From Cytidiella melzeri (Eukaryota > Basidiomycota > Agaricomycetes > Polyporales > Irpicaceae), in NCBI GenBank assembly GCA_022592445.1, contig JABYQR010000123.1:50659-114658 (forward strand): 64,000 nt of DNA, written 5' to 3'. Made by a program: the position numbers and the translations under genes. Below, one piece after another: positions 1 through 12,353 of this stretch. Under the pieces are notes generated by a model. That model was given only the letters and a program-made list of their open reading frames with translations. It was not told the origin of the DNA and made no database searches. The number at the start of each line of letters is the position of its first letter. The stretch's first letter is position 1.

Positions 1-719
1 GCCGTGGTAGCCGAACAGCAATCGTCATATTCGTCCTTGAGACTCGAGAGTCTTCACGCAAGTGATTGACCAGTGGTACTCTCTTTACCCCAAGAGCTAC
101 GAGACTTCATTCCTGCACGTGTTCCTCCTTAGTCTCTTGGAAAGTCACAGAGGCCGAAGCTCAGAGTCGAGATCTCGTACACTGGAATGGTATTCAATTG
201 GACGAAGCCTTGCGTTCTGTAATACTCAAACACCAGACGATCGGGAGCGGTCTGTATGCTTGGGGACAGAAGAGACCTCCTCACTGTAGTCTATTACTAT
301 TCAGCATCACTAGGACACGCTTGCTCTAACATGATTCAGCCCGTTAGATACCCTTTCTCAAGCCCTTGCTTCAGTAGTCATTGACAAGGCGCATCCACAT
401 AGACTTGTCAAGTAGTGTGTTCTGAAGCACTCTTAGTCTCCGGTTGGTGCCTCAGAATCTCTATTGATCTCCTGAGTCATATTGTCAATTGTGAAAGAAC
501 ATGTCTGAGTACCTCAATCATCTGGCTCGGTGGATAATGAACGAAATAACACACTACGCGTAATCATATCGGGCGTTTGATGCGCAAGCGTTTACCACTG
601 CGCGGGTTCTGCCGATAGAACTATACAACACATGTCACGCATCACAGTGGCTGGTGTCACTGAAGCGGGGTAACACCTGTGGTGCGCCGCCAACCAATAC
701 CGACCGCAAGATCCTCAAG
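1..719. other. No recognisable gene; probable promoter region of the uL13 gene
   Basis: Only short overlapping open frames occur here, none with recognisable similarity. The 3' part probably carries the promoter and 5' leader of the ribosomal protein gene that follows. A gene whose body lies left of the window edge cannot be excluded. Confidence 0.4.
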
Positions 720-843
720 GTAAGATACGACGCTGAGCTGTTCCACGACGTTCGTATATTGATTTCACCATCCACTACCTCTAGGTATGCATGTTTTCCG
801 CGTTCGAACAACTTGTTCTAACGTTGCAAATTGTGTTCTGCAG
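720..843 (+). other. Probable 5'UTR intron of the uL13 gene
   Basis: A strong donor (AAG then GTAAGA) at 720 and an acceptor (TTCTGCAG) at 843 enclose 124 nt, and the acceptor lies 7 nt before the ATG at 851. The segment contains an ATG (787) that would otherwise compete for initiation. Leader introns are common in fungal ribosomal protein genes. Inferred from splice signals only. Confidence 0.45.
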
Positions 844-850
844 ACTCCCC

Positions 851-1619
851 ATGGCCACCTTCTCCTCAAGCCCCATCGTCATTGATGGCAAGGGCCATCT
901 TCTTGGCCGGCTGGCCTCCATTATCTCCAAGCAGATTCTGAACGGCCAGAAGATTGTCGTTGTGCGGTGCGAGGAGATCAATATTTCTGGCAGCTTCTTC
1001 CGCAACAAGGTACGTGACAGCAATCCGTGCAACTCATACAATGTAGATTTACACTCTTGTTTTCAGCTGCGCTACCATAACTTCCTTCATAAACGTCATA
1101 TTGTCAACCCCAAAAAGTCCGGTCCCTTTCACCACCGCGCACCATCCAAGATTCTCTACCGGGCCATTCGCGGAATGGTCCCCCACAAGACAGCTCGCGG
1201 CGCTGCCGCTTTGGAGCGTCTTAAGCTCTTCGAGGGCGTCCCCCCACCGTACGACAAGAAGAAGAGGATGGTTGTTCCTGAGGCTTTGCGGGTCCTCCGA
1301 TTGAAGCCTGGTCGCAAGTACTGCACTGTAAAGGTATGCATGAACGCTTTGTCTGTTTGATTTCACTGAACATGGCATTTTCATTCATTAGCGTCTCTCT
1401 CACGAGGTTGGTTGGGGCTACAAGGATGTGGTTGACCGCCTCGAGGAGAAGAGGAAGATTAAGGCGCAGGCATTCCATGAGCGCAAGGTACGTCGAACGC
1501 TGCCACCCATACCCTCGAAAGCTCACGGATAGTCACAGATCACAGCCCTCAAGTTGCGCCAAAAGGCTCTGGCCGACAACTCGGCAGCATCGGAGACTCT
1601 TGCGCAGTTTGGCTACTAG
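851..1619 (+). CDS. RPL16: 60S ribosomal protein L16 (uL13, L13a)
   Basis: This encodes the universal large-subunit ribosomal protein uL13, which sits on the solvent side of the 60S subunit in the cytoplasm. Four exons (851-1009, 1067-1333, 1392-1487, 1539-1619) join in frame to a 200-residue protein, the normal length. Family hallmarks are the N-terminal [14 protein letters not shown], the [20 protein letters not shown] stretch, the [11 protein letters not shown] segment and the helical C-terminus beginning [14 protein letters not shown]. All three introns are 57 nt or shorter with GT-AG ends. The ATG at 851 begins [20 protein letters not shown], which matches the family start. A leader intron probably lies just upstream. 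Confidence 0.97.
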
Positions 1620-2129
1620 AGCAGAGGCGTTTTCATCTCTTCCCTTCTGCCGACTATGATTCACCGCCATGAGATCACCCCATGTACCCAACCTATGCCC
1701 TGCCATGCGGCCTATGGGCGTGATGCATGAATACGATTTTTTGCTGAGCTGCATTCAGTGTATCGAATTTCTTACTTGTACAACAGCCTAATTCGAGCGC
1801 TACTTGACACTCATTTGACTCGCTGTCTGACTGTTGTGCGCATGCGCACAGTGCACACCGCCTACTGTACGGATATTTTGTGGACCAGTGATTGTTTGCT
1901 CCTGTACGCGCAATGACTCGCCTACTGAGTCGGCCTCGGCCGAGTTGCCACGCGAGCATATATTGACGCGTAAGGAGCCGAGACCTTGAAATATCTCTTC
2001 TCTCTCGCGTCTCACCCATTTCCGTCTTTCACCAAACTACCTCCTCAAGCCACTCACCCGACACATCCTCCTCGTCCTCCTCTTCCTCCCCCTTTTTGAC
2101 TCCTCCTCCCGCCCTACTACCATCTCATT

Positions 2130-3233
2130 ATGTCCGTCGAGCTCGCGGAGAAACAGGATTCTGGTGAGACCAAGACGTCAGCGATCTAGATTCATATTGT
2201 ATTCACATGTAGTATCAAAAATTGCCAGGTTCTGCTCCTCGTTCTCGTTCCCCTTCGCCTGAAGGAAACGACATTCTCACTCTTCGCTCGCTCGTCAGCA
2301 GTAAAGATGCTGGCGTCATCATCGGAAAAGCCGGCAAAAACGTTGCTGACCTCCGAGACCAGACTGGCGTGAAGGCAGGGGTCAGCAAAGTTATCCCAGG
2401 CGTGCACGAGCGAGTGCTCACCGTGAGCGGATCGGTCGAGAGTGTCGCAAAGGTATGCCGATCATTTTCACGCCTCTGATGTTCGTCCTGATGTGCTTCT
2501 GTAGGCATATGCTATGATAGTCGAACAGCTCATCTCCGCCAACCCCACTTCCCCTGTTGTAGCCAACCCATCTTCCTCACCTCCTTCAGCGATTCGGCTC
2601 CTTATATCACACAACCTGATGGGAAGCGTGATTGGTAAGAACGGCCTCAAGATTAAGGCTATTCAAGACTCCTCCGGCGCTCGCATGGTTGCCTCCAAAG
2701 ACATGCTACCACAGTCGACCGAACGCATCGTTGAGGTGCAAGGTACCTCAGAGGCCATTGGGCGAGCTATTGAGGAGATCGGGCGCGCCTTGCTGGAGGA
2801 CTGGGAGCGTGGACAGGGCACGGTCTTTTTCCACCCTGGCACGGGCGATGAGAGGGCCGGGAGGCGCAATGGTCCGCCCATGGGACGGCGCCCGAACGGC
2901 GATGGGCCGCGCGGACGAGCGTCCCCCTCGCCGAGTTCTCCATCGTCGCAGCCGAGCAACTTGCGCACGCAAAACATTTCCATCCCCTCAGATATGGTTG
3001 GCTGCATCATCGGGCGCAATGGCACGAAGATCACTGAGATCCGCCGTCTTTCCGGCTCTAAAATCTCTATCGCGAAGGAACCTCATGACGAGACGGGCGA
3101 ACGTATGTTCACTATTATTGGAACGCCAGAGGCAAACGAAAAAGCACTTTTCCTCCTTTACAATCAGTTAGAAAGCGAAAAGGAGAGGAGGGTGGGCAGA
3201 GAACAATTGCAGCAAGAGGAGCTGCAAGACTAA
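2130..3233 (+). CDS. Triple KH-domain RNA-binding protein (PCBP/hnRNP K, Rnc1/Hek2 type)
   Basis: Exons 2130-2163, 2229-2452 and 2505-3233 give a 328-residue protein with three KH domains. Their GxxG loops are visible: IIGKAGKN near residue 37, VIGKNGLK near 126 and IIGRNGTK near 255. This layout is that of poly(C)-binding proteins, budding-yeast Hek2 and fission-yeast Rnc1, which bind single-stranded RNA and control stability or translation of specific mRNAs. An SRSPSPEG motif lies before KH1, and an Arg/Gly/Pro-rich linker separates KH2 from KH3. The first exon codes only 11 residues, and exon 2 opens in the KH frame only if the acceptor at 2228 is used. Target RNAs cannot be read from sequence. 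Confidence 0.9.
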
Positions 3234-3918
3234 ACCATTGTGACCGCGCGTTCGATGCCGCAGTGCATCGTGCGCTACGTGCGAAACACGATGCGTTAAA
3301 CCGCATACAGCCCATCCATCATCCGTCGAAAATGCTTACCTTGCCCGAAATTCGCTCGCAACAAGCAGCGAACTCTCCCTGTCAATTCCTCCTATCGATG
3401 TCGCCCCTTCCGTTGTGCCGCTCCTCCTGTCCGTTGCAGATACGATCACCCCTGCCTCACCTGTCCTATATCTCTTGCCCCTTTCTTGACGTCTCGCTCC
3501 ATCGCCATTGTCGGATATAGTCTGCGGTCGCCAAAACCCTGCAGTTTTGAACCGCGTAGAACTCACGATCCTTGCTGTTGCATGCGTCATAAATTATCAT
3601 CGTGGTGCTAGCGCATCGCTAAGGACAGTGAAAAGTAAAGTCTAGCCTAATGCATTCTGTTGCTTCGTATCTACATGTATCAGCAATGCAAACGCAAATC
3701 GAATTGCTTTCGTCTCAGCCTTGTACAACAGTATCTCCTCTCGTTACTATCCGCAGTTCGATGTCGTAAATAAGAAAACAGACCGGTCATTGGAGTGACT
3801 ATGAGCGCTTTTTTCCGAAATTGCTGGCAGCAGTTGTCTGTACTACTTAACTCTAACAAAACCACACTGACAGAGTGGCACAGACGATATATTACGCTAC
3901 AACAAATCTACATCGAAG
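3234..3918. other. Intergenic region without recognised genes
   Basis: This holds the 3' end region of the KH gene and the promoter region of the NUFIP1-like gene. It contains only short open frames without similarity. A candidate leader intron (3919-3970, GTAAGT to AAGCAG) ends just before the ATG of the next gene. Confidence 0.4.
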
Positions 3919-3972
3919 GTAAGTCATCTCGTTAGTCTATGCGCCAAGTCTCAAAAGTAATTTCAAGCAGGC

Positions 3973-5344
3973 ATGCAACCATGGCATGGGGCACCAGCCC
4001 ATCCATCCCTACCCATCGCACCTCACCTGCGTCAACAAACATCTCACGGAGTATATCAAGCTCAGTATCCTCCACGGTACTCTCAGCAGGCTGCTCAGCC
4101 ACAGCTGCCATATGGCGTTTCTCCGCATTACGCGCAGGCATACATGCAGTACTCTGGAGTATCGCAAAATATGCCCACCTACGAGCCTCAGGCTAGCACG
4201 TCACACCTCAGGTTGCCCGTGCCCTCAGCGTCGTCTCGGTGGTACCAGCCTGGCAGTGTCTGGTGCAGGAAACAAGGCTGCTCGTTCACAGGCTCACAAA
4301 AGACAGTCGAGACGCACATGATGGACAGGCATCTCATTTACCCTCCGGGATGGGAAAGTAGGAAGCGCAAGGATGACTGGGACGCAGATCCTAGTCTGAA
4401 AGGGTGTGTACCTTGTCTTTATCTTACATCCATTGTCTCATCCATCTCGATCTCAGGAAACCGATCCCTATACAAGGGACGACTGTCAGACTGGATACAG
4501 CTGAGGACATCGAAAAGTGGATAGCGGAGAGGAAGAAACGCTTCCCTACCGCTGCCCGCGTTGAGGAGAAACGTCAGAAGATGGCAGAAGCAGTCGCCCG
4601 CGGTCAACTTGCGTTTCCTGAACAGCGATTTCCTAACAAGAAGCGACGGCTAGACAGCGATAGTCAATACCCCACCCGTGGCAGAGGGCAAATGCGAGGG
4701 TCACATCGAGGAAGAGGTCGTGGTGGCATGCACAATCGTCGCAACACAGCACAAAATTCTCCGGCGACATTCGCCTCTGGCTCCAACCTGACTGTTGTTG
4801 CACGATCGACCAACACAGCGAAGTACCCTGTCGCTGTCGACGTGAATGCCTCCACTGAGGTCATTGACAGCTCTGCAAGTGAATCAGAATCAGACTCTCC
4901 CCCGGACGTTGCTTCGTCAAAAGAGCCAGTACAGCTGCAGGAGAGCGGCGAACAACAGGAAGAAGATGGCATGGACGTAGATGCCGACGACACTCCCTCT
5001 GGGAACAACTACTCAGCACTGAAAGCGATACGCAAACCACAACTCAGGCGGCCCAGACGTCCTCCACAAAATCCCTTTGCTTTACGGCCTGCTCTTTTGC
5101 GCAACGTAAGCGACCTGTTTCACTAGAAGTCCGACTCGCGACCTAACGTATCTGTTCACAGCTACTCCTGCCCGAGATTCGCATGACAGTGTCAAATCTA
5201 TCCCAAGCCATCCGCTTTTTGGTAGATAACGACTTTCTGGAGAATGTCGAGCTTAAACCTGGACAAGCAGAACACAAGATGATACAAGTCATTGACAGCA
5301 GTGACGTGGATCTGGCACAACCAGTAGCTGGTACCACTGAGTGA
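3973..5344 (+). CDS. NUFIP1-like box C/D snoRNP assembly factor
   Basis: Exons 3973-4403, 4457-5105 and 5162-5344 join to 420 residues. A C2H2 zinc finger (CRKQGCSFTGSQ...HMMDRH, spacing C-x4-C-x12-H-x4-H) sits near residues 96-118. It is followed by the NUFIP1 core motif PIPIQGTTVRLDTAEDIEKW and the basic stretch AERKKRFPT. NUFIP1 (Rsa1 in yeast) is a nuclear scaffold linking the R2TP/Hsp90 machinery to box C/D snoRNP proteins. An RGRG-rich segment (GRGQMRGSHRGRGRGG) and a long acidic, disordered C-terminus follow. The conserved motif is split by the first intron and reads correctly only after splicing, which supports the model. The start could lie further upstream if 3919-3970 is a coding intron, but no upstream in-frame ATG was found nearby. 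Confidence 0.88.
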
Positions 5345-5434
5345 TCTGATGTATGAATTTTTACGTTTCATCGTGCATATCGCTTGTAAATGTATTGAGT
5401 TGTGGCACAAACATTGAAGCTACTGCATCATAGT

Positions 5435-8400
5435 CTAAGGACGATCCTCATTGGTGTCCATCTCACTGTCACTACCAGACTCTGAGCCCTCGCTATCCTC
5501 CTCTTCACCACCGAGATCCAACGTCCGCTGTTCTACTTGATACCCTCTCTTATCTAGCTCTGCGCCGATTTGTTCTGCTTTAGAAGGCGCAGTTACTACT
5601 ACAGCAGCTGACGATGCAGGGTCAAAGAGCGGAAGGAAATATTTCCGAAGAGCCTTGAGAACGTCGTCCTTGTTCACCGCTTGGAATTGCTCCAACAACT
5701 CCACATTGTGGTTTTGGGAGACTCCTTTGAGAGCTTGATTTGTGAACGATTGAAGAGCCTGTGAAAACAAACTTTGAGCAATCCACCAGAATCCAACATT
5801 GCTCAACAAACGTACTGCACGGCCGGCGGACGCTACGCCTCGGGTCACGCTGTATACAATTGCGCTCTTCGCCGCATCCAAACTGGTCTCCTCCATAGCG
5901 ATCTGCGCCAAATTTCAGTCACATATTAGGGCATATTCGAAGACACGTCGACGTACCGAACCGTCAACCAGACCGGAAATGACCAATTTGGCCTGATCAA
6001 ATGCGTCTATGTAGTTTGATGACTGCGAAAGAAGTATAAGAGAAACGATGTGCATGTCGTAGCTAGCGAGCTCACCCGGTATAACGTGAAGCCAACCAAC
6101 CCCGACTCGAGATCAACCGTGACATATGAGCCGTATGCAAGACCGGATCCTCGAATATACCGCTAAAGACAGTGGCGAACGCTTCAGCACAGAACACCAG
6201 CGGTCATTGGAAACCCTACGCACCCATAAATAGCTTTCAGTAGCATTGAGTACCTCGGTGGCAACCCTCAGAGCAGGATAGTCTGGGTTCGTCCATCCAA
6301 GCATACCCTTGCTATGGTGAGATACGAAGGAGCTCTCGATAGTGGGCAGGGAGAGCACTACAGCTTTCTTCACAGGGTTCTTGCCAAGCGAGCTCAGAGT
6401 CTCGGACGCCATAGGAACAGGGGCTAACGGTGCCTCCTAGTAGGATTTTGTGAGATGTGTGAGACATGATAGCAGAAACTACACGAATTGTCTCTCACCT
6501 TGAGAGTCTCGCCAAAGTGCCTCGCCCAAGTAATTCGAGGCTGTTTGAGTTCCAAGATGTCACCTGCCACTGAGAACCGAAGGGCCGATGGATCTTTCAC
6601 TACAAGTCACAAATCAGCGAGTGTTGACGCTGCAGTAAACGTCATTCTACTCACAATAAGAACGGAATTCTTCAAATGCTCGTATAACTTCATCTGGACT
6701 CTCATTGAGCCGCTGAACCAGTTGCGGGACGAATTCCATTTGAGTGAGGAGGCCTCCAGCGCGGCCAGTGGAGCTTTCATCGTAAAGTAGATCGGCATTC
6801 ACGGAAGTCAGAACAGTACTGCCATCTCGCTTCATCTCTGGCAACGATTGCTGAATTTTTGCCGCTGCAACTTGCAATCTGGTGTCCTGTCAGATTCGAT
6901 TTGCGTCACAAATAAGTATGGATACCCACCGCTCCTTGTCAAATTGGCTACCATGAATTAGGTCTTTCAACCACGACACAGCAATGTCGTAATTGTCCCT
7001 TTCGACTTTGATGGACACACGCAACATTTCTGAGAAAGCGCCGCTGCCTCCCATGGCTGCGTCGTATTGAACGGTGTCATTGTCAAGCTGATTGACGACT
7101 TCCTCATGGCTCAGACGTTCTCCAGAAGACCTCGTGACCGGTAGAGAGAAGAATGCAGTGAGATAAGCCCAGCTGTAACTAAAAGCGCATATAAGATGTA
7201 TGATAGCATGATTAACTGAGGGCTTCACTTACGGACGGAGGCGGTTAGGGAGCTCAGCCAACGACACGTATGCACTGATGGTAACAAAATCGGACTACAT
7301 ACAATCATCATCAATTTGCGGTCGAATAGATCATGAAAGGGAAAGGGACGTGCCTCGACGTGGTCGTATTGAATGAAGAACGGTAGCGGGGAGCCATCGG
7401 CCTGCACGTACTTCGAGATGTCTTCGTTGTTGTGCTGCTCGATATTCTTGTGGCGACCAGCACCGACTTCCTGAAGGCTGCTCACAGGTATCCAGGCAAT
7501 GCTCTTCACATCGGGTACCGGGAAGCTGGTTAAGATATGGTTCGGAATTTCCCTGTCATGCTCCTTCTTGGCGTCTTCCAACACCTTCTCAGCCTTTTCC
7601 AAGCCATCTTTACCCAACGCTTCCTTCTGTTGAGCAAGACGAGTTTTCTCCTCGTCTTCGATTCGCTTAGCCATTTCTGCTGAGGGTTTGCCAATGACGA
7701 TGATACGATGAGGATCGATATAGTATCTAGAGTCACCCGTTAGTCTGCGTCTTGCAAGGCCAGAAAGCTAGACAAACTGCTTGAGTAATTTCACCCAATC
7801 ATCGCTAGTCCACTTTCGAAGATCGTCGTAACGCTTCATCTCGTCTAGCGCCTCAAAGAGATTTGACCCATCCTGCGCACCGTATAGTGCGTCGTTGATG
7901 ATAGTACCCGAGAATGTATCGCCTTTGGCAGACTCCAGCTTGCTTCGCAGCTGGCGCTGGTCGCGGTCGAGAACCATGGCCATCCTTTTCATATCAATGC
8001 CGCTTGAGACTACACGTTTGAAGCTGTCCTGGAGCTTCTGGTCAAATGAATCGAGGTGCTCTACCGGAACGGATCCAATATGAACGTAAAGAAGGCCTCG
8101 AGTGGCTGTGTCCCGCTCTTCGAAATAGATGTAGGTGCTGTCAATTCACAGTCAATACCGTTGCTGCGTAATGCAGAAGAATACAACCATACCACAAAGG
8201 ATTCTCAACCTCGACATATTCTTTTGTCAGAGGCGCAGTGGCAGAGCTTGTCAAATAGTTTCCAAGCATGTCAATAGCTTTTTCCTGCAAGCGCGAGCCT
8301 GTTGGCGGCCCTTGCCAACCGATCTGGATTTCGCCTACACTCTCGTCCTTTTCAGGGAATTCCACAACGTCGGTGACAGTTTCGGTAAACGGGGTTCTTT

Positions 8401-9502
8401 CCGCACTTGGAGTTTCGACGAACGGTCGCTTCCAACCCTTCGGCTGGGGCCCTTGATTCTGGCCATGAGCGACTAAGTTAGGCTCGATCTGATCTTGAAC
8501 AACCTTGAGCAGAGTCTGCGTTCCAGAGGCCAATTTACCAGCAGCAATGAGTGTAAGATTATGTGGCACGTAGTATGAAGCATGGTATTTTCTGACTGCA
8601 AGAACCTAATCAGTATGATTGTTGCAGCAAGCCAAAAAGATACGCACTCTTCTCCGCGGTAAGTTCCCGTAAAGCTTTCATGAGACCACCGGTTTCGCTC
8701 CTATATGCGCTTCCAGGCGGGAAGCTGAGGCGTTGCATTCTGAGTGCCATCAAGTCGCCTGACGTATTCTCGCGCCCTTGCATCTCACTATAAACCACAC
8801 CAGAGTTCTCGCCTTTGCCGTTGATATGATGAACCTTGTGTTACCAGATAAATATCGATGTCACCTCTGGGACTACAGAAGTGTACACACCTCTGTAACG
8901 AATCCGGCGTCGGTCATCGTTGGATATAGAATGTGGTCAACATAGATGGGGAGGATTTGGAGGAAGCCTTGTTCGCCAGCCGTAGAGACAGTGTACGCAG
9001 TGTGATCGGTGTCAGTCCAGGCATTCGTACCGTTGGAGAAACCTCGGTTTGCGAGATGATCTATTATACCCTTGTAAGGATACTTTTCCGATCCCATGAA
9101 CACTAGGCTACGCAGAACACGTATATGAGAGTTCAAAAGGAGCAAAAAGTCATGGAGACTGACTGCTCAAGAGTATGTGGGCATCCACTGTCATCGAAAA
9201 CTGGGTATTGTGCTTGTCAAACAAGTGCCGGAGTGTAGTACAGCGGGGTACTCACTCTCCGTGTTGACGACAAAGTAGCCATTAACGATCGGGGCTACGT
9301 GCGCGTGTCAATGTCTTTGCTTCGATTACCACCTATCCAGATGCAACAGCTTGATGTACATACCAGCATAGTCTAAATGGACCACACTCAGTCCCGTCAC
9401 ACGGCTCCGCCACTTTGAAACTAGAATGTCCGCATAGTCGAGCTTCACGGTCTTGACCAAATCAAAATTCCCATACTTGGTTTCGTGACTCTGTGTAGCC
9501 AT
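5435..9502 (-). CDS. M16C-family zinc metalloprotease, Sdd3/YOL098C type
   Basis: This intron-rich gene encodes a protein of roughly 1000 residues, related to budding-yeast Sdd3 (YOL098C) and nematode C05D11.1. After splicing, the zinc-binding inverzincin motif reads CPHILEHLVFMGSEKYPYKG (HxxEH). It is followed by SNGTNAWTDTDHTAYTVS and LPIYVDHILYPTMTD, all characteristic of this subfamily. The N-terminus (NFDLVKTVKLDYADILVSKW ... TGLSVVHLDYAG) and the inactive C-terminal half (GKNPVKKAVVLSLPTIESSF, GMLGWTNPDYPALRVATEVL) also fit. The protein ends in a Glu/Ser/Asp-rich acidic tail. The start at 9502 gives the family's usual N-terminus. An in-frame ATG at 9631 would add 43 Arg/Ser/Thr-rich residues resembling a mitochondrial presequence. 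Confidence 0.9.
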
Positions 9503-9631
9503 TGTAGAGCTGAAGCGACCGATGTTCCTAGAGAAACGAGGTGAAGCTGGTGGCCACGTACGGGCGGTGTGGCGAGTGGTGGAGGTTTGAAGAAGAGAGC
9601 AGCGTCGCCAGAGACTGCATAAAGAAAGCAT

Positions 9632-10264
9632 TCAGTTAGACAAAGGCAGATGTCCAGATGAGCGTATAGGCAGACTTTCGCCAAGTAATCGCAGCCAGTT
9701 TGAGTCCCTTCGCTGCCACACGACCCTCAGAATGGGAGTACGCAAGAGGCCATTGACACTAATAGTCGCTGGAACTATTGAGTGCCACGTGGCTCTCCGC
9801 GCCGACAACAGGTCCGAATCAGCTATCTAGATTTCGCCTTATACTGCAATCCTGAACGCTCTCCGTCATCAGCAAATTCGCAAAATCCTTACCTGCGATT
9901 ACCTGCGCATGTAGCCCAATCACCTGCCGCACCTGCTTCACCCGGGTAGGTGACAAAACGACATGCGCTAACATTACACCTGTGTAGGATCTCGTTCTCT
10001 ACCTGACTGGTAGAGCTTGCCTGAACCACCTGTCAGGTTAGCAAGGTATTCACAGCCCGTGGTCACAATGTCTGACATGATCGTACCTGGCACCTTTAAA
10101 AACTACATGACCCACCCGACAGGCGGCGCAGGTCAGATCTAGTATAACATGTAGTTTATGGTGCTCGGAAGCTGTAGCGCTGTGACATAAATGTTGAAAT
10201 CGAAAATAGATAATGGAATTGTTCACAGCCGGATGCGTGCTACTGAGGTACTAGCGATACTGGT
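9632..10264. other. Intergenic region with an ACCTG/CAGGT-rich segment
   Basis: No coding sequence is recognised. Positions about 9885-10137 carry about ten copies of ACCTG or CAGGT, including a perfect ACCTGtCAGGT palindrome near 10030. The region lies upstream of the metalloprotease start and downstream of the DUF6698 gene's stop codon. Confidence 0.5.
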
Positions 10265-11917
10265 TCATGGGTCTACTCGACGTCGTTTAGCCATCAGCAC
10301 CTGAAAGTCGTCGGCCTCCTCATCGTTCTCATCACCCAACGTGTTCGCATTTGTCTCGTCCTCACCACGAGGCCCTTTGTTGAAAACCTCCCTGTTGCGC
10401 GATGATCAACGTGGCCATCGCAGCCAATGCTAGAACACTTACCTGTCCCACCAGTCCAGCGTGTCACTGATCCATTTGCGCATACTTGTGTCTATGCCTG
10501 CGTCTATCTCCAGCAGAGCCACAATCTTGTTGAAGAACGCTTCATTATCGAACTGCCCATCAATCTTGCACCAGTCACTTTGTTCGCTCAACATGTGCCG
10601 GGCCTGTTGTTATTATCAGGAGACAGTAGCCAGGACATAGAAATCAGAACTTGCCTGAACAACCGCGTATGCAATAGTGCGAGGTGTGGTGCGCTCAATA
10701 CCACTGAGTTGGGCCTGGCACTTGCGACGAGGGCCCCTAGTCTGGCGCACTGATGCGGATCCGCTTGCAGATGAGGGACCTGTGAATATATGCTTATACA
10801 CCTATGACCTATCAATGAGATAAAGTCCGAAGTGAAGAACCTAAGTATACGTACACGGACACAGAGCGGACCACGGAGAAGGCCGTCCGTACGGTCATCG
10901 GGGTTGTAGGGCTGGTCATAAAGGAAAGCAGGGAGCTGCTTTGCGGTGCACGACAACGAGCCTGCTTGGACTTTGAGACATGTCCTACAATCGAACTGTC
11001 AGTGCCTGAGATCAACGGCATTAATGGGGCGTACTGTTCAGGATCCGCGGCAAACGTCTCTGAGCTTCGATGGGGGCACAGTAGCTTACCCGTATGTACA
11101 CTGTTGAAGCCGCGCTGAGATTTCTCGGTCAGTTTCAGTACGGTCAAGGCCTCTGCTGTTTGAGGAAGGTCCATCACGATGTATTTCAAACCTTCTTTCT
11201 TGAGTGAGCCGGTATCGTCTGAGCGTGCTGCACGACTGAGCTTGTCCATCTGATAGGCGCATGAGATTAGAACAAGGAACACATGCGAACTTACCATTAT
11301 AATCACGGCGTTCAGCGCTCCTGGGCGAGCATCGGCTTCGGGGCCCATCAGGGCTTCGCGAATACCCTTCTTTGATTCTAGTAATGCCTTGAATGCATTG
11401 ACATAGCGACGTCGATCAGGTAAAGCCCTGGCAAGTGAAGGTAATATGAGTACGGAGGTAGATTGTGAGTAATAGCAAAGAAGCAAACATAGCGTTGACC
11501 TGAGCGTCGTTTCCGACCACAAGGCGGGTAGGGTCTTCGGTGTTCTCAAAATCACACGCTAATCCCACTCGAAAACAGGACGAGAGGCTGAGAAATGGGT
11601 GATATGTGCGCACAAATAAACGAGCAGCACGATCAAAAACATCTGCCTTGTTGACGACCTCTCCTTGTCTAATGCTGATGATCAGAGCACTGGAGTGTAT
11701 TGAAATGGTTTAACGCCTACCGCCTTCGCTTTTGAACTTCCTGTTTCTCCTCCAAGCTATTCAAGACATCCAATAGAAGGCGTCCGTGGTGTGACTCCTC
11801 TTGTTGCGCCAGGTCCAATGCTTGCGATCCCTGGGCGATTGGGCCAGTATGACCCCTTAGGCTTGGATCCAGCCGCGCATTGAAATCTGACGGCTGGCCA
11901 CCGGGTAATGAGGACAT
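10265..11917 (-). CDS. DUF6698 domain protein (uncharacterised, Agaricomycete family)
   Basis: A multi-exon gene begins MSSLPGGQPSDFNARLDPSL at 11917 and ends at a TGA at 10265. Spliced exons give RRRYVNAFKALLESKKGIRE, then LPAFLYDQP ... DGLLRGPL, then YKHIFTGPSSASGSA, TPRTIAYAVVQARHML and WISDTLDWWDREVF, the block order of DUF6698 proteins that occur in many copies in mushroom genomes. A basic KRRRV motif at the C-terminus could be a nuclear signal. The function of the family is unknown. One intron (near 11425-11486) appears to use a weak GTTTGC donor, which is the least certain junction. It has no functional link to its neighbours that I can see. Confidence 0.8.
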
Positions 11918-12353
11918 CGAGAAGAAGGAGCACGACAGCCCGGGAAGCAGAAGTTTGAAGATGGCAAGATGGGCTTACGGTGTCGTGGCACATTTTATCC
12001 CACAAAGCTGAGACATACATCAGTGAATATTTGCAATCAATGCTCTGTACTGGAAGCTCCGACCTGCCACTAGCTTGTGAGGCGTTGCGCTCAAACGCAA
12101 AGTGCGAGCGCCTGTCCCGAATCTTGTCCATATTAGGCATGTTTTTACGAACATGCCGCATCTGCCTCGCTGTCTGCGTGGCCAGACAAAATTTTTCGGT
12201 TTCTATGTGCTTCAGGGAGTAATACGCCCCTGTTCCCAAAGAATCTCATTGGCTATCATTAATTTTTGGCCGTCAAGGTCCGAGCCAGATGACTTACAGG
12301 AAGTTGGTTTGCTTTTCCCCCTTTTTCCAATTCCTCCACTCTTGCCTTGCGCC

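Noticed and set aside
1..780. Search for a gene in the first 780 bp
   Set aside because: Frames of 75 and 87 codons start in the first 70 bp but resemble nothing, and their codon pattern is not convincing.
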